A stretch of DNA of 64,000 nt from Branchiostoma floridae (GCF_000003815.2 NC_049982.1:13093762-13157761); one strand, 5' to 3'. Shown: positions 1 to 10,296, counted from the stretch's first letter. Program-made: numbers and translations. Notes: generated from the letters alone by a model not told the origin.

Positions 1-1
1 C

Positions 2-2317
2 TTCCCCGAAGTGGAGCAAGAAAGACTCGAGTGCCTAGATAAGAGGGGAGAAAACGAGGGGAATGATGATGATGAAGGCACTGAGGACGACATTCCTGAC
101 CTAGCAACAACTGACAAATCAAAAGAGAAAAGCTTTGCCATAGAGGCCTGCCAGAAGCAGATCTCAGAAGAAGCTGCGATCCCCATGATGCAGTCACTCA
201 ACCCAATGCAACAGAGGGTCTTCTATTTTGTACGGAAGTGGTGTATGGAGACTGCACAGGGAAAACGACCAGATCCCTTTCATATTTTTGTAACGGGTGG
301 TGCGGGGACTGGAAAGAGCCATCTCATCAAATGCATATTCTATGAGGCTACCAAGTTACTGCAACAGACACAAGAAAACCCTGATAATGTCTCTGTCCTT
401 CTTACTGCACCCACAGGAACGGCTGCATTCAACATTGGGGGGAGCACGGTGCACCATGCGTTCCATCTGATGCGTGTCTCGAAGACGTATCAGCCGCTGT
501 CTGAAAGTACCCTTAACACATTGCGTGCGCAATATGAAAGCCTCAAAATTGTGATTGTAGATGAAGTGTCGATGATTGACAAAATGCTCATGTCTTATAT
601 TCATGGTAGGTTGAGTCAACTGAAACAGTCAAGGTCAAGTGCAAACTTTGGAAATGTCAGCATCTTGGCAGTAGGCGACATGTATCAGATACCTCCAGTC
701 AGGGGACAGAGTCTCTACAAGGGAACAGATATTATTGACTTGTGGAATCCAATCTTTGAGGTTGTTGAACTTGAGGAAATCATGAGGCAGAAGGATGATG
801 CTGCTTTTGCAAAGCTTTTGAATAGAATGAGAGTAAAGAAAAAAAAGGAGAAACTTTCAGATGAAGATGACAAAACTCTGTCGTCAAGGGTGCTGTGTCT
901 TGACTTTGAATCAGATGATTATCCTAAAGATGCACTTCACATCTTTTCCACCAAGAAAGCTGTGGGAGACCATAATGACAAGATGTTGAATCTCAGGTGT
1001 TCAGATATTAGATGTTTTGAAGCCTCTGATTTTGTCAAAGATCCCACCACAGGTTCGATGAAAAAACGAGATCTCGCTAAAGGGGGAAAAGATGATCTGC
1101 CCGATAGGGTCCAAGTTGGGGTAGGCGCTCGTGTCATGCTCTGTAGAAATGTCAATGTTAAGGACGGTCTTGTGAATGGTGCATTTGGAACAGTGACCGG
1201 TGTAACAGGTGGTCAGGATTCAACTGTCTTTGTGCAGTTTGATAACCCAAAGATAGGTGCTCTTGAAAGGAAAAAAAGTGTGGTTCCTAGCAGTCTACCT
1301 GGCAATTCAGTGCCGATACGTCAGATCGAGGACAACTTGAGTAACAAAAGTAAAGTTAAACGTTATCAGATTCCCCTCAAGCTAGCTTGGGCTTGTACGG
1401 TACACAAAGTACAGGGCATGACTGTTCCCGAAGCGGTTGTCTCCATGAAAAAAGTGTTTGCATCAGGTATGGCATATGTGGCGTTAAGCAGGGTATGTTC
1501 CTTAAGTGGTCTCCACATCACGGACTATAAGCAGGAGTCAATCTACTGTGATGAGCATGTAGAGAAAGCAGTCAAAGAGATGATGCACTTGCAGTTTAGA
1601 TCTGACCCGTTCAAAAATGCCGATGACAGGTCTGAAAGCAATACGGTCTTGAAAATTGTCCATCACAATACTCAAAATCTAGTAAGTAACTTTGAAAGTC
1701 TAAAGTCTACCTGTCTGCTCAAAGCTGATATCATATGCTTGACCGAGACATGGTTATCGGAAGATGTGCAGGATTCTAAGGTGCAGCTAGAAAACTTTGA
1801 TGTGTTTCGCAAAGACAGAACACATGTTTGTGAGGAAGAGTCTATGACTAGAAGTTCACCACATGGAGGAGTGGCAGTTTATGTCCGTAATGGATACAGC
1901 TGTTATGAAATACCCATTCCAGATGACATTAGCCTGGAATGTGTGGTTATGCTAATGTCTGTGGAGGACATAGAGATTCTCATTGTACCTGTTTACAGGC
2001 CACCTAGTGTGAAAAAAGACACATTCATAGTCAATGTAGAGAAATTGATGCAGTACTTGTTGGCCACAGTGAAGCGAACAACCACAATCTTTCTTGGGGA
2101 CTTTAATGAGAATTTGTTATCAGGTGAAGACAACAAAAAGATACAGAAGTTCTTTGAGACAAACAATTTCGAACAGTTGGTGGAAGATCCTACAACCATG
2201 AAAGGAACTCTTATTGACCATGTTTACATTGCACCACCATCATCAAATGTAAGCTGTGGGGTCATACAGACATTTTACAGTTACCATGATGCTGTGTATT
2301 GTACGCTGTATCGGTGA
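2..2317 (+). CDS. Helitron/Helentron-type PIF1 helicase fused to EEP endonuclease, 5'-truncated by the window edge
   Basis: Open frame entering from the left edge; the GTG at 11 is not a credible start, so the N-terminus (normally with the Rep domain) lies outside. Residues counted from that GTG. SF1B PIF1-family motifs in order: Walker A GGAGTGKS 96-103, DEVSM 184-188, GDMYQIPP 222-229, HKVQGMT 465-471, YVALSR 489-494. From about residue 548 an endonuclease/exonuclease/phosphatase (EEP) domain follows: HNTQNL near 552, TETW 578-581, GDFNEN 696-701, IDH 735-737, then SYHDAV 757-762 just before the TGA at 2315. A helicase-EEP fusion is characteristic of animal Helentron-like rolling-circle transposons, where the helicase unwinds DNA during transposition; the EEP role is less clear. 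The family's usual final SDH reads S-Y-H here. No frameshift or stop is visible over 2.3 kb, so the copy is young or under constraint. Confidence 0.92.
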   Translation, partial: FPEVEQERLECLDKRGENEGNDDDEGTEDDIPDLATTDKSKEKSFAIEACQKQISEEAAIPMMQSLNPMQQRVFYFVRKWCMETAQGKRPDPFHIFVTGGAGTGKSHLIKCIFYEATKLLQQTQENPDNVSVLLTAPTGTAAFNIGGSTVHHAFHLMRVSKTYQPLSESTLNTLRAQYESLKIVIVDEVSMIDKMLMSYIHGRLSQLKQSRSSANFGNVSILAVGDMYQIPPVRGQSLYKGTDIIDLWNPIFEVVELEEIMRQKDDAAFAKLLNRMRVKKKKEKLSDEDDKTLSSRVLCLDFESDDYPKDALHIFSTKKAVGDHNDKMLNLRCSDIRCFEASDFVKDPTTGSMKKRDLAKGGKDDLPDRVQVGVGARVMLCRNVNVKDGLVNGAFGTVTGVTGGQDSTVFVQFDNPKIGALERKKSVVPSSLPGNSVPIRQIEDNLSNKSKVKRYQIPLKLAWACTVHKVQGMTVPEAVVSMKKVFASGMAYVALSRVCSLSGLHITDYKQESIYCDEHVEKAVKEMMHLQFRSDPFKNADDRSESNTVLKIVHHNTQNLVSNFESLKSTCLLKADIICLTETWLSEDVQDSKVQLENFDVFRKDRTHVCEEESMTRSSPHGGVAVYVRNGYSCYEIPIPDDISLECVVMLMSVEDIEILIVPVYRPPSVKKDTFIVNVEKLMQYLLATVKRTTTIFLGDFNENLLSGEDNKKIQKFFETNNFEQLVEDPTTMKGTLIDHVYIAPPSSNVSCGVIQTFYSYHDAVYCTLYR

Positions 2318-2393
2318 TGCTGCAATAAGCCATGAAAAAGGCATTGGATTAGAAAAATTCCTTCCTTTGTGATGTTGTGTATCATTATATACA

Positions 2394-3257
2394 CCAGCTC
2401 TGGCCTTGCATAGTCTGATTGGTCGACCTCATTGTTGACCAAACATGGTATGTGAGGGGGAGGGGTAATGAAGTCGTGGACTCTTACCCGCTCCGCCCTT
2501 GCCAACCTCTTACCTCATTGGTGGGTAAGGGGGCTCCTGGTAAAACAGGACCCCCCCTTACCAATCATTGGGGTTTGATGTTGGTAAGGGGGTTCCTGGT
2601 AATCATCACCAGCTCTGGTCTTGGTAACCCTGTTTGATCAAAGCTGAACAAACAGGGGATGCGAGAGAGAGGGGTACTGAAGTCGTGGACTCTTACCCGC
2701 TCCGCCCTTGCCAACGACTCATCTCATTGGTGGGTAAGGGGCTCCTGGTAAAACAGGAACCCCCTTTACCAACCATTGGGGTTTGAATTGGTACGGGGGT
2801 TCCTGGTATCAGAAATCATCGCCAGCTCTGGCCTTGCATACTCTGATTGGTCGACCTCATTGTTGAACAAACAGGGTATGCGAGGGGGAGGGGTACTGAA
2901 GTCGTGGACTCTTACCCGCTCCGCCCTTGCCAACCTCTTACCTCATTGGTGGGTAAGGGGGCTCCTGGTAAAACAGGAACCCCCTTTACCAACTATTGGG
3001 GTTTGGTGTTGGTAAGGGGGTTCCTGGTATCAGAAATCATCGCCAGCTCTGGCCTTGCATACTCTGATTGGTCGACCTCATTGTTGAACAAACAGGGTAT
3101 GCGAGGGGGAGGGGTACTGAAGTCGTGGACTCTTACCCGCTCCGCCCTTGCCAACCTCTTACCTCATTGATGGGTAAGGGGGCTCCTGCTAAAACAGGAA
3201 CCCCCTTTACCAACTATTGGGGTTTGGTGTTGGTAAGGGGGTTCCTGGTGTTACAGA
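2394..3257 (+). repeat. Four-copy tandem repeat, about 213-221 bp unit, each with a hairpin
   Basis: Units begin at CCAGCTCTGG at 2394, 2609, 2822 and 3043. Copies 3 and 4 are nearly identical over 221 bp; copy 2 has a diverged centre. Each holds an inverted repeat, GTAAGGGGGCTCCTGG against CAGGAACCCCCTTTAC, separated by a few A-rich bases. It lies about 80 bp after the helicase stop. Short open frames across it are periodic translations of the repeat, not genes. Confidence 0.9.
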
Positions 3258-3261
3258 CTAA

Positions 3262-3845
3262 CGAAGGAAGGAAAGAGAACTCCCCTGTGATTGGGTTCGA
3301 AGAAGGAAAAAGATGTCCCCCTGTGATAGGGGTTGAGGAAAGAAAACTTTCCCTTTTTGTTGGGTTAGATGAGGAAAAAGAGGAAAAAATGTAAATCAAA
3401 TGCACAACAATTTCTATAAGCACATTTGACAATAAGCTTATCTATTTTTTTCTTTTCCTATAGGAGACCATTCCTCTGGGCATTGGAAAAAGAGGAAGGA
3501 AACAGAACTCTTCCCTGTGATTAGGGTAGAGAAAAGGCAGTGAGCTCCCCCGTGATTGGGGGAGAGGAAGGAAACAGAACTCTTCCCTGTGATTAGGGTA
3601 GAGAAAAGGCAATGAGCTACCCCGTGATTGGGGTAGAAAAAGGAAACTGCTCCCTGTGCTTGGGGTAGGGGAAGGAATTTGAAACAGAAGTCTTTCCCTA
3701 GAGAAAAGGCAAAGAGCTTCCCCTTGATTGAGGTAGAAAGGAACAAGAGGTACCCTTGATTCGGGTAGAGGAAAGAAAAATGATTGGGGTTGAGGAAGGA
3801 GAAAGGGCTCTCCCCTGTGAGTGGGGCTGTGGAAGAGAAATAATG
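3262..3845 (+). repeat. Degenerate purine-rich minisatellite with CCCC-TGATT-GGGG mini-hairpins
   Basis: Roughly 12-15 diverged units of about 35-50 bp. Each carries a short self-complementary core such as CCCCGTGATTGGGG next to a purine run like TAGAGAAAGGAA. One purine-rich strand runs for nearly 600 bp, interrupted by an AT-rich spacer around 3390-3460. Open frames on the minus strand here are repeat translations. Confidence 0.8.
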
Positions 3846-4441
3846 AGAGAAAAATCTGTTAAATGGAATGCACAATTGTAGCAATAAGCCAATTATCTAA
3901 TCTCTATCTGTGGTCATTTTATTATAATTTTTCCTAATATTATATTATATATGTTCTGTTTTGTAATGTTGTATGTGTGCACATTATCAGTAACTATGTA
4001 GCGTTTTTAAGTCTTATGTTCACCATCACAAACATTGTTTTGATATGGGTTCTAGATGTATAGTTACTTTTGAAGTTTGATTGATGTTTTGTCAAATTTT
4101 AATTACTATTTAATTAACATATTTTATGTTTACCTTTGTTTTTAACTTTTATTTTTCCCTCACCGGGATGCCCAAACATTGGCTCCCGATCCTTCCGCCT
4201 TGTCGTGGTGTGAGGGCCCGAATGTACCAATTTCCTGGGGTAGGTGCATCACTCCTACTCTGTAACCTCGAATGAGGGCTTGGAAATTGGAATTCGCTAA
4301 AGGGAGGATCACGAGTCTAGCCTATCCAGGCCCTGCTAGCCATAGGTTTGGACTTTTTATATCTTGAAAGCACTTTGCATATAGTTCATTGCACAGCTGT
4401 ATTATTGTCAGTGATCAATTTTTTTTCCTTTCCTTTTCAAG
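3846..4441 (+). other. AT-rich spacer with a GC-richer non-coding block at 4157-4335
   Basis: 3880-4150 is AT-rich with no ORF. 4157-4335 is sharply different: GC-richer, starting near CCCTCACCGGGATGCCC and containing CCTTCCGCCTTGTCGTGG. It looks like part of a repeat but I cannot assign it. A pyrimidine tract ending TTTTCAAG closes the stretch and could be a 3' splice site. Confidence 0.4.
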
Positions 4442-4826
4442 CGTCAAGCAGTCAAAAGATCATGCTGGAACACATAGCAGGTAAGCTTTTGACAACATGG
4501 AAAAATAATTGTTTTGCGTTGAAACTTGATTACAAATGTAAAATAGTTTTTAGTCAACACCAAAGTGTACTCGTGTGGTATGTTTTTGTCACTTTAGACT
4601 GACTAACTTTGTCAAAAAACAAGAATGTTTCTGCTTGACTAAAATGCCAAATCTCCTGTTTCTGTCCTCCAGATGGGACCCAACTAGAGAAGAGAAGAGA
4701 AGCCGCACGGGGCCTAGGGAAGAACCAGTCAAACCTGATCTCAGCCAGCTGCAGAAGGACATGGCAGATAGCAGCCAGCTTTGCAAAGTTTTGAAGAAGT
4801 TGTTTAAGTTTCAAGTAAAGATTTAA
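4442..4826 (+). CDS. Possible pair of small exons inside the transposon, product unknown
   Basis: A pyrimidine tract ending in AG at 4441 and a good donor (GCAG then GTAAGC at 4481) bracket a 39-bp candidate exon. A second acceptor (TCTGTCCTCCAG, ending 4672) precedes sequence with two usable frames. One reads ...EEPVKPDLSQLQKDM... to a stop at 4824-4826. The other joins the first exon in phase and stops earlier. Neither matches a family I recognise. It could be an accessory or captured gene fragment of the Helitron, or chance. Confidence 0.2.
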
Positions 4827-5172
4827 AGTGTATATTATTTCATCTTGCATCATTTTTTCGATTTTCTTTGTATTTGCATTTTTGTATTTATAACAGGTAA
4901 CAAAATTGCAAGACAAGTACAAGGTTTCAAAAATTGTTTAATTAAAGCTGTCAAGAAGATTCAATAGTGTACATGACTTATGCTTGCATCTTTCTTTTTT
5001 GTTACTTAGATTGTGAGAGTGTGTGTAGAGTTAATCATTTTCAACTTTATCCTTGTAGGGCTAAGAACATCTAAACTACTCAGTCAATGTGACTCTGCAT
5101 TGTCTCTACAAACTTGTGAATCGTCGAATGCAAGTAATCACATTCCATTTTGCTTGGATTGCAATATGCTGT
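4827..5172 (+). other. AT-rich sequence before the Helitron terminus
   Basis: No coding or repeat structure recognised; lies between the possible exons and the terminal palindrome. Confidence 0.4.
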
Positions 5173-5204
5173 ATTTGCTCGCGAGCAAATGTCGGCCTTT
5201 CTAG
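5173..5204 (+). repeat. Helitron 3' terminus, copy 1
   Basis: Perfect 18-bp palindrome ATTTGCTCG/CGAGCAAAT (5173-5190), ten bases, then CTAG (5201-5204) followed by T. A near copy occurs at 9748-9779 in the same orientation. A (TTTC)n run follows immediately. Confidence 0.7.
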
Positions 5205-5748
5205 TGTTTCTTTCTTTCTTTCTTTCTCCTGTCAAATTTTCAAAGCGATTCATCTCCGCCATTTCTGGACCAAATGACTTGAAATTTGGCACAAGGGTAG
5301 AGTGGGCAAATTCCCAAATGTGTTTTTTTCATTTTTTTCATATCTGCTCCTTAAATGATATTATTGAGGTTTTAATGCAACTTTTGGACCAAAACTGTAT
5401 ATTTTGGCCGCCTGTACCATGGTATTACATCCAAATGACCTGAAATTTGGCACAGAGGTGCCCTAGATACTTATTCAAAGGATCCATGTATAATATGCGG
5501 TATAAATCACTTCAAAATGGCTCCTTAAGGAGGTTTTTGTGGGAGAGTTTAGGATAGGTAAGGTTGGAGTGCCGAGTTCAACGACCTCTAGGTCATTCTG
5601 GTGTGTCAGGGCCACAGGTGTGCCAGGTAGATCCAATTATCTACCTACCTACCTAGTCCATAGACATCCAGGTGGTTGGTGGACAAGGTAAATCCAATTA
5701 ATGGCCAGCCAATGAGCGAGCTTATTTTGCTGGAAGAGTCCATTGTTG
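5205..5748 (+). repeat. Degenerate repeats left of the LTR element
   Basis: (TTTC)n at 5206-5227, then two diverged copies of a segment containing CCAAATGAC(C/T)TGAAATTTGG at about 5269 and 5431. The end (CAGCCAATGAGCGAGC ... GGAAGAGTCCATTGTTG) resembles 9200-9240, showing that the LTR element split a pre-existing repeat. Confidence 0.5.
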
Positions 5749-6263
5749 TGTAATAGAGTGCAGTATGTGCATGTACACTCATGTCTAGAAGATACCAAAC
5801 TTGTAAGTCACTCTCACTTAGTTCTGAGATGGCACAAGGAACACTGTGAGCAATGACCCCAGGAGAGTCTTAATCACCGTTCCTCCGGTGGGGAGCAGGG
5901 CTCTTTGGTCAGTTAGCACGATTCTAGGGTCAATGTACAAGGACATCACCATATTTGGGACACAGTCCTGTGGCTTCCCATCAACTGCCCAGGATATAAG
6001 TCATCATGAGTAAGACACAGAAAAATGTAACTTTCACTAATAGATAAGGAAACATATAAATAGTAGAGCAGCACTTCTGTACTCAGTGAGAGAGATTTGA
6101 GTTAAGATCGGAGAGAGAGTGAACAAAGAAGTACCGACGTAGCACCGACTCCTCGTGTTTTTCTTGGGTTTTGTGTGTACAATTAACATCGGGCAGCTAA
6201 TCGCACGAACTCCATGTATGGGACGCCATCGAAACCAGCTACCACACTACCACTACCCTTACA
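5749..6263 (+). repeat. 5' LTR
   Basis: 515 bp, TG...CA termini, apparently identical to 8445-8959. Contains a TATA box at 6055 that would drive the element transcript. Confidence 0.95.
6055..6062 (+). promoter_or_regulatory. TATA box in the 5' LTR
   Basis: TATAAATA, about 200 bp before the LTR end; transcription would start near 6085-6095 (TACTCAGTGAG). The 3' LTR carries the same motif. Confidence 0.55.
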
Positions 6264-6265
6264 TT

Positions 6266-6283
6266 TGGTGGATCAGCGGTTGG
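6266..6283 (+). other. Probable primer-binding site
   Basis: TGGTGGATCAGCGGTTGG begins three bases inside the left LTR. A TGG start complements the CCA end of tRNAs; I cannot name the tRNA. Confidence 0.4.
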
Positions 6284-8433
6284 GATTAGTTGCAAGTGCA
6301 CCACCTGGAGGACCTGAGGAGTCGAGAGCACCATCATCGCTACAGAAGACAACAGCTAGCAAAGATGCTACCAAGAACCCCAGTAGACGAGCAGACGGAA
6401 GAGCAACTGGTTAGTGCCTGTCAACTGACAATGGAGGTAGAACCACATACGTTGTTGTCTGACCGCTTAGAAAGTGTTGTTTTACGCAGAAAAGTTCCGT
6501 TTGATAGGGCAGTTATCGGATAATGGATTTTTATGATATTTCAGTAGATAGTGGACAGGTAGATTGTAGTTCAGTTGGGTAGGGATATATTTCTGTCATA
6601 ATTGTAAAAGATCCGTAGACCTTCCATTTTGGGCATAACAAAAGATTGATTTAAAAAACAAAACGGACAAAAAACAACAGCTGATCTCCGCTCAAAGGGA
6701 GAAGGAATTTTTTCAGAGTAAACTTAGACCGTAGAAATTCAGGGTTAAGATTGTGTTAAGAGAAATGTCTTGTCAAGGCCTTGGGTCCCCTAGCCATGTG
6801 TTGGGTTGTTGGCTGGTCGCCAGAGTGAAGTTTGGGGGTTATTATGGCCATGCGCCAACAGAAGCAACCATAGCTGAATTAAGGGAAAGTTCACAAGTTT
6901 CATATTAAAAGATACAGAGAGCTTAGAAATGATTTACATGTACCGTAGCTTTAGTGGGAATAACCAGAAACCGTGTAGTAGAAGTTGCTTTAAAAGAACT
7001 AAGTTTCCATATCGGTTAGAGGGGAAAATGTTTTGAAGCCATGTTCAAGGATGAGATTTTTTGGGGAGATGAAATAACGTTTACTTATAAAAGCTGGAAA
7101 TAAATTGAGGAAGATAGCGAAGCAAACCCACATTTTTTTGAAAGTTGACCAAACGATGACATTCGACAGTATGTGGTCATGACTGAAAGGGGAGAGGGCC
7201 CCCGCCAGAACCTCACATTCGGCATAATTTAAGTACAAGTTTGAAGATTCAAAAGGGGAATGTAGAAGGGTGACCTCGATCGAGAGGTTCAAGTGTTGTT
7301 AAATCTACTGTAATTTTAGGCTAGGAATAAGATACATAGAACAGGGCAGATCGGTTTAATTTTGGGCACCGAGATGACAGAGGAATAGTTTTGATGGCCA
7401 TACTTCTGGCAGGCTAGTCGTTTCCTTGGAAATCCAGACTTCGGGAACTGAATTTCTATTCAGATGGGAGCGACGTCGCTTCGTCAGAATGTCTGGTTAA
7501 TGTTCGTGTTTAGTGCACTGGAAATTTTGATTGGAATTTTGGGAAGCCAGGACACTCGATCGGTTCAAATTCAAAATTTCAAGTAACGGTTCTATGATAG
7601 GATGATAAGTTGATGTGTTGGCGATAGGCATCTGTTAGTTCAATTCATGTTGATAGAAGTAGAAATAGAAGTTCAAGAAGACAAATTCAGGATTTATGGA
7701 AAAATCCAGGAATTATGGAGTTGATGATACTCCAGAACTTAGAGTTAAGGAACATAGCTTAGTTATGCGGTCAGACCTTGGCGTTGTGTTCTTTCCTACG
7801 TTGTAATACGACTAACTGTGAGGATAGCAGGATTTCACGGCTCTTTGGGACACCAACCGTGTCACCTGCGTCTCCAGGACAACGGCTTGCAGATCAACCC
7901 GCACAGGGACTTCTATCAGCGCAAAGTGTTCTACACCGGTGATGCATCCGACAGGGCCCCGGGTAACACGCTACCAGGAGGATCAACGCAAGTACGAGAC
8001 CTGTGGTGTCGTATAGGCAGGAAGGCGTAGGACTGACCAGCGAGGCAGGTCATGGTGGCCGACGATGAACCACGAGATGAATCAGAAGATGAAGAGAAGA
8101 AATGTGAACTGAGAATTATGAGACGAATTGTGGAAATGATGAATCATGAGATGAATTGCGGAAATGACGAATTATGAGATGAAACTAGTAGATGAGAAGA
8201 GAAACGTTTCATGGAGTTATGTAACCGTTGCAACTTGTATGTTAAGAAACGATCGTATTTTTCTATTATTATTAAGCGTCGCTTTTATATAACCTTCGAT
8301 AACACTGTAACAATTCCGTTTTCATCTATTATTGTAACCATTATATATTATTTCTAGTTTCGTACTAATGTTAACTAAAAATGTACATCGATATATATCT
8401 TTATAATAACGTCGCCGGGACGGCTCTGTTTTG

Positions 8434-8444
8434 AAAGGGGAGGA
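8434..8444 (+). other. Polypurine tract
   Basis: AAAGGGGAGGA directly abuts the 3' LTR, the expected site for plus-strand priming. Confidence 0.6.
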
Positions 8445-8959
8445 TGTAATAGAGTGCAGTATGTGCATGTACACTCATGTCTAGAAGATACCAAACTTGT
8501 AAGTCACTCTCACTTAGTTCTGAGATGGCACAAGGAACACTGTGAGCAATGACCCCAGGAGAGTCTTAATCACCGTTCCTCCGGTGGGGAGCAGGGCTCT
8601 TTGGTCAGTTAGCACGATTCTAGGGTCAATGTACAAGGACATCACCATATTTGGGACACAGTCCTGTGGCTTCCCATCAACTGCCCAGGATATAAGTCAT
8701 CATGAGTAAGACACAGAAAAATGTAACTTTCACTAATAGATAAGGAAACATATAAATAGTAGAGCAGCACTTCTGTACTCAGTGAGAGAGATTTGAGTTA
8801 AGATCGGAGAGAGAGTGAACAAAGAAGTACCGACGTAGCACCGACTCCTCGTGTTTTTCTTGGGTTTTGTGTGTACAATTAACATCGGGCAGCTAATCGC
8901 ACGAACTCCATGTATGGGACGCCATCGAAACCAGCTACCACACTACCACTACCCTTACA
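8445..8959 (+). repeat. 3' LTR
   Basis: 515 bp, same boundaries and sequence by eye as the 5' LTR, followed by the GTTG duplication. Confidence 0.95.
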
Positions 8960-9747
8960 GTTGGACAGGGGGTGCATTTTAAAATTTACTTTTAGACTTT
9001 GGTGATAATGCCAATGTTTTTTTAGTGGAAGTGTTTTCGCACTGATCCACTTGACATAAGACTACTACTGGGACAGTCCATTTTTGCACATAGGGGGGAT
9101 TTAAAAAAAATCAGTTTTGGACATGGGTGATGATTCCGAATTCCATTTGTTAAATGGAAGTTTAACCCAACCTGAAGACTGTACATGAGGAGGATTCGGC
9201 AGCCAATCAGCAAGCCTTGTGTTATCTGGAAGAGCCCATTCACGCACGGGGGTCTTTTTTAAGATTCAGTTTTGGACTGGGTTGCTTCTTATACAAAAGG
9301 CCATGTACTGTGAGTATTTCTGGACTTGTCTATTGTGCAATTTCAAACAGGGTGAGCTGGGAGATTCCATTCTTCGACGAAGGGGGTATTTTTTTAAAAT
9401 TTATTTTGTGGACTTTTCTGACTATTTTAGCTGATATATTTTTGGATCGCTCCACTTTACATAGGGGTATAAGGCAGGAAGAGTCGATTCTTGCACAGAG
9501 GGGGGGATTTTTTTCAAATATGGTTTTGGACGGCTGATGATTCCAAATTCCATCTCTTAGCGGAAGTGTTTTGGAGTCGTCTATTTTTTTGAGTCCATTC
9601 TTGAAGGGGTTTTTGTAAGATTCATTTCTGTTCATAAGTGTGATTAGTAGTTAGAAGTCATTTTAAGCAGAAGTGTTCCATTTTTGCACGAGTGATTTTG
9701 GAACAGTCTATTGTTACATGAGGAGGGAGATGGCTGAAATATGCTGT
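8960..9747 (+). repeat. Degenerate tandem repeat right of the LTR element
   Basis: Recurrent phrases such as GGAAGAGTCCATTCTTGCAC, a GGGGGGATTTTTT run and GGTGATGATTCCAAATTCCA recur at irregular 100-200 bp spacing. The left flank of the LTR element has the same phrases. Short frames here are not genes. Confidence 0.6.
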
Positions 9748-9779
9748 ATTTGCTCTCAAGCAAATGTCGGCCTTTCTAG
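9748..9779 (+). repeat. Helitron 3' terminus, copy 2
   Basis: Near-palindrome ATTTGCT-CTCA-AGCAAAT, ten bases, then CTAG (9776-9779) followed by T. Family A sequence starts at once on the right, so this element end sits inside a family A copy. Confidence 0.68.
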
Positions 9780-10259
9780 TTAATTATGCAAATTAGATAC
9801 CAATTTGCATAATTAATACATAATTATGTGACGCATCACTAAAACTATCTATACACCAAAAATCATAACAATCCGTCAACCCCTTCTTGAGTTATTCCCT
9901 TTCAAAGTCTGTCACTAAACCTACCCTGCAGTTCCAAAACAAGCCGCTAGGGAGCCCAAACCTATACCACTTACTCTTGGCATCAAGAGCTGTCTACCAC
10001 TAAAAAATCACAGCCGCAGCATGTTCAGAACTCGAGATATCAAACCAGGAAGTTCCGCTGCAGTACCTTTCCAGGCCGCTAGGGGGCCCAAAATCTAATC
10101 GTTTCCAGGTCTCATCAAGACCTACACACATACCAAATATCAATACAATCCATCCAGGCGTTCTACAGTTATGCCGGTGTTCTACACACATACATACATA
10201 CATACATACATACATACAAACACACGCTACCCAAAATATAACCTTCTTGGCGAAGGTAA
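9780..10259 (-). repeat. Family A interspersed repeat, truncated by the Helitron end
   Basis: Contains TTTGCATAATTAAT, a GCCGCTAGGG(G)GCCCAAA motif twice, an (ACAT)n run and ends AACCTTCTTGGCGAAGGT, the family start read on the minus strand. The other end was lost where the Helitron terminus joins. Confidence 0.8.
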
Positions 10260-10296
10260 CAAGGACGACACTTCATAGTAAGGACTATCTACCCAC

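Larger units (their letters stand above)
1..5204 (+). mobile_element. 3' portion of an autonomous Helitron/Helentron-like element
   Basis: Includes the helicase-EEP ORF, a tandem repeat with strong hairpins (2394-3257), a purine-rich minisatellite (3262-3845) and a terminus made of an 18-bp perfect palindrome followed 10 nt later by CTAG then T (5173-5205). Palindrome plus CTRR followed by T is the classic Helitron 3' end. That this terminus belongs to the same element as the ORF is inferred from orientation and absence of an intervening boundary; Helentrons proper can end differently. The 5' end is outside. Confidence 0.55.
6264..8444 (+). other. Internal region of the LTR element, no recognisable gag or pol
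   Basis: Only short frames. The first (to about 6414) reads through GGPEESRAPSSLQKTTASKD and could be a gag-leader remnant. Another near 7818-8030 looks like arbitrary coding. Both are too short for a retroviral-type polyprotein. The rest carries stops in every frame. Confidence 0.6.
5749..8959 (+). mobile_element. Non-autonomous LTR retrotransposon, 3211 bp
   Basis: Two 515-bp direct repeats beginning TGTAATAGAG and ending CCCTTACA flank 2181 bp. The 4-bp GTTG immediately outside both LTRs (5745-5748 and 8960-8963) is the target duplication. A primer-binding-type TGG lies just inside the left LTR and a purine tract just before the right one. No gag, protease, RT, RNase H or integrase motif is visible, so it must be mobilised in trans or be a deletion derivative. 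The LTRs match along their whole length by eye, implying recent insertion. Strand is given by TATA box, primer site and purine tract. Confidence 0.93.

Noticed and set aside
356-619. Minus-strand frame opposite the helicase
   Set aside because: Shadow of the strongly supported plus-strand helicase domain.
2419-3394. Plus-strand frames with repeated SYPLRPCQPLT
   Set aside because: Translations of the tandem repeat downstream of the helicase.
6290-6523. Possible gag start inside the LTR element
   Set aside because: Only 78 codons, non-ATG start and no zinc knuckle or capsid motif.
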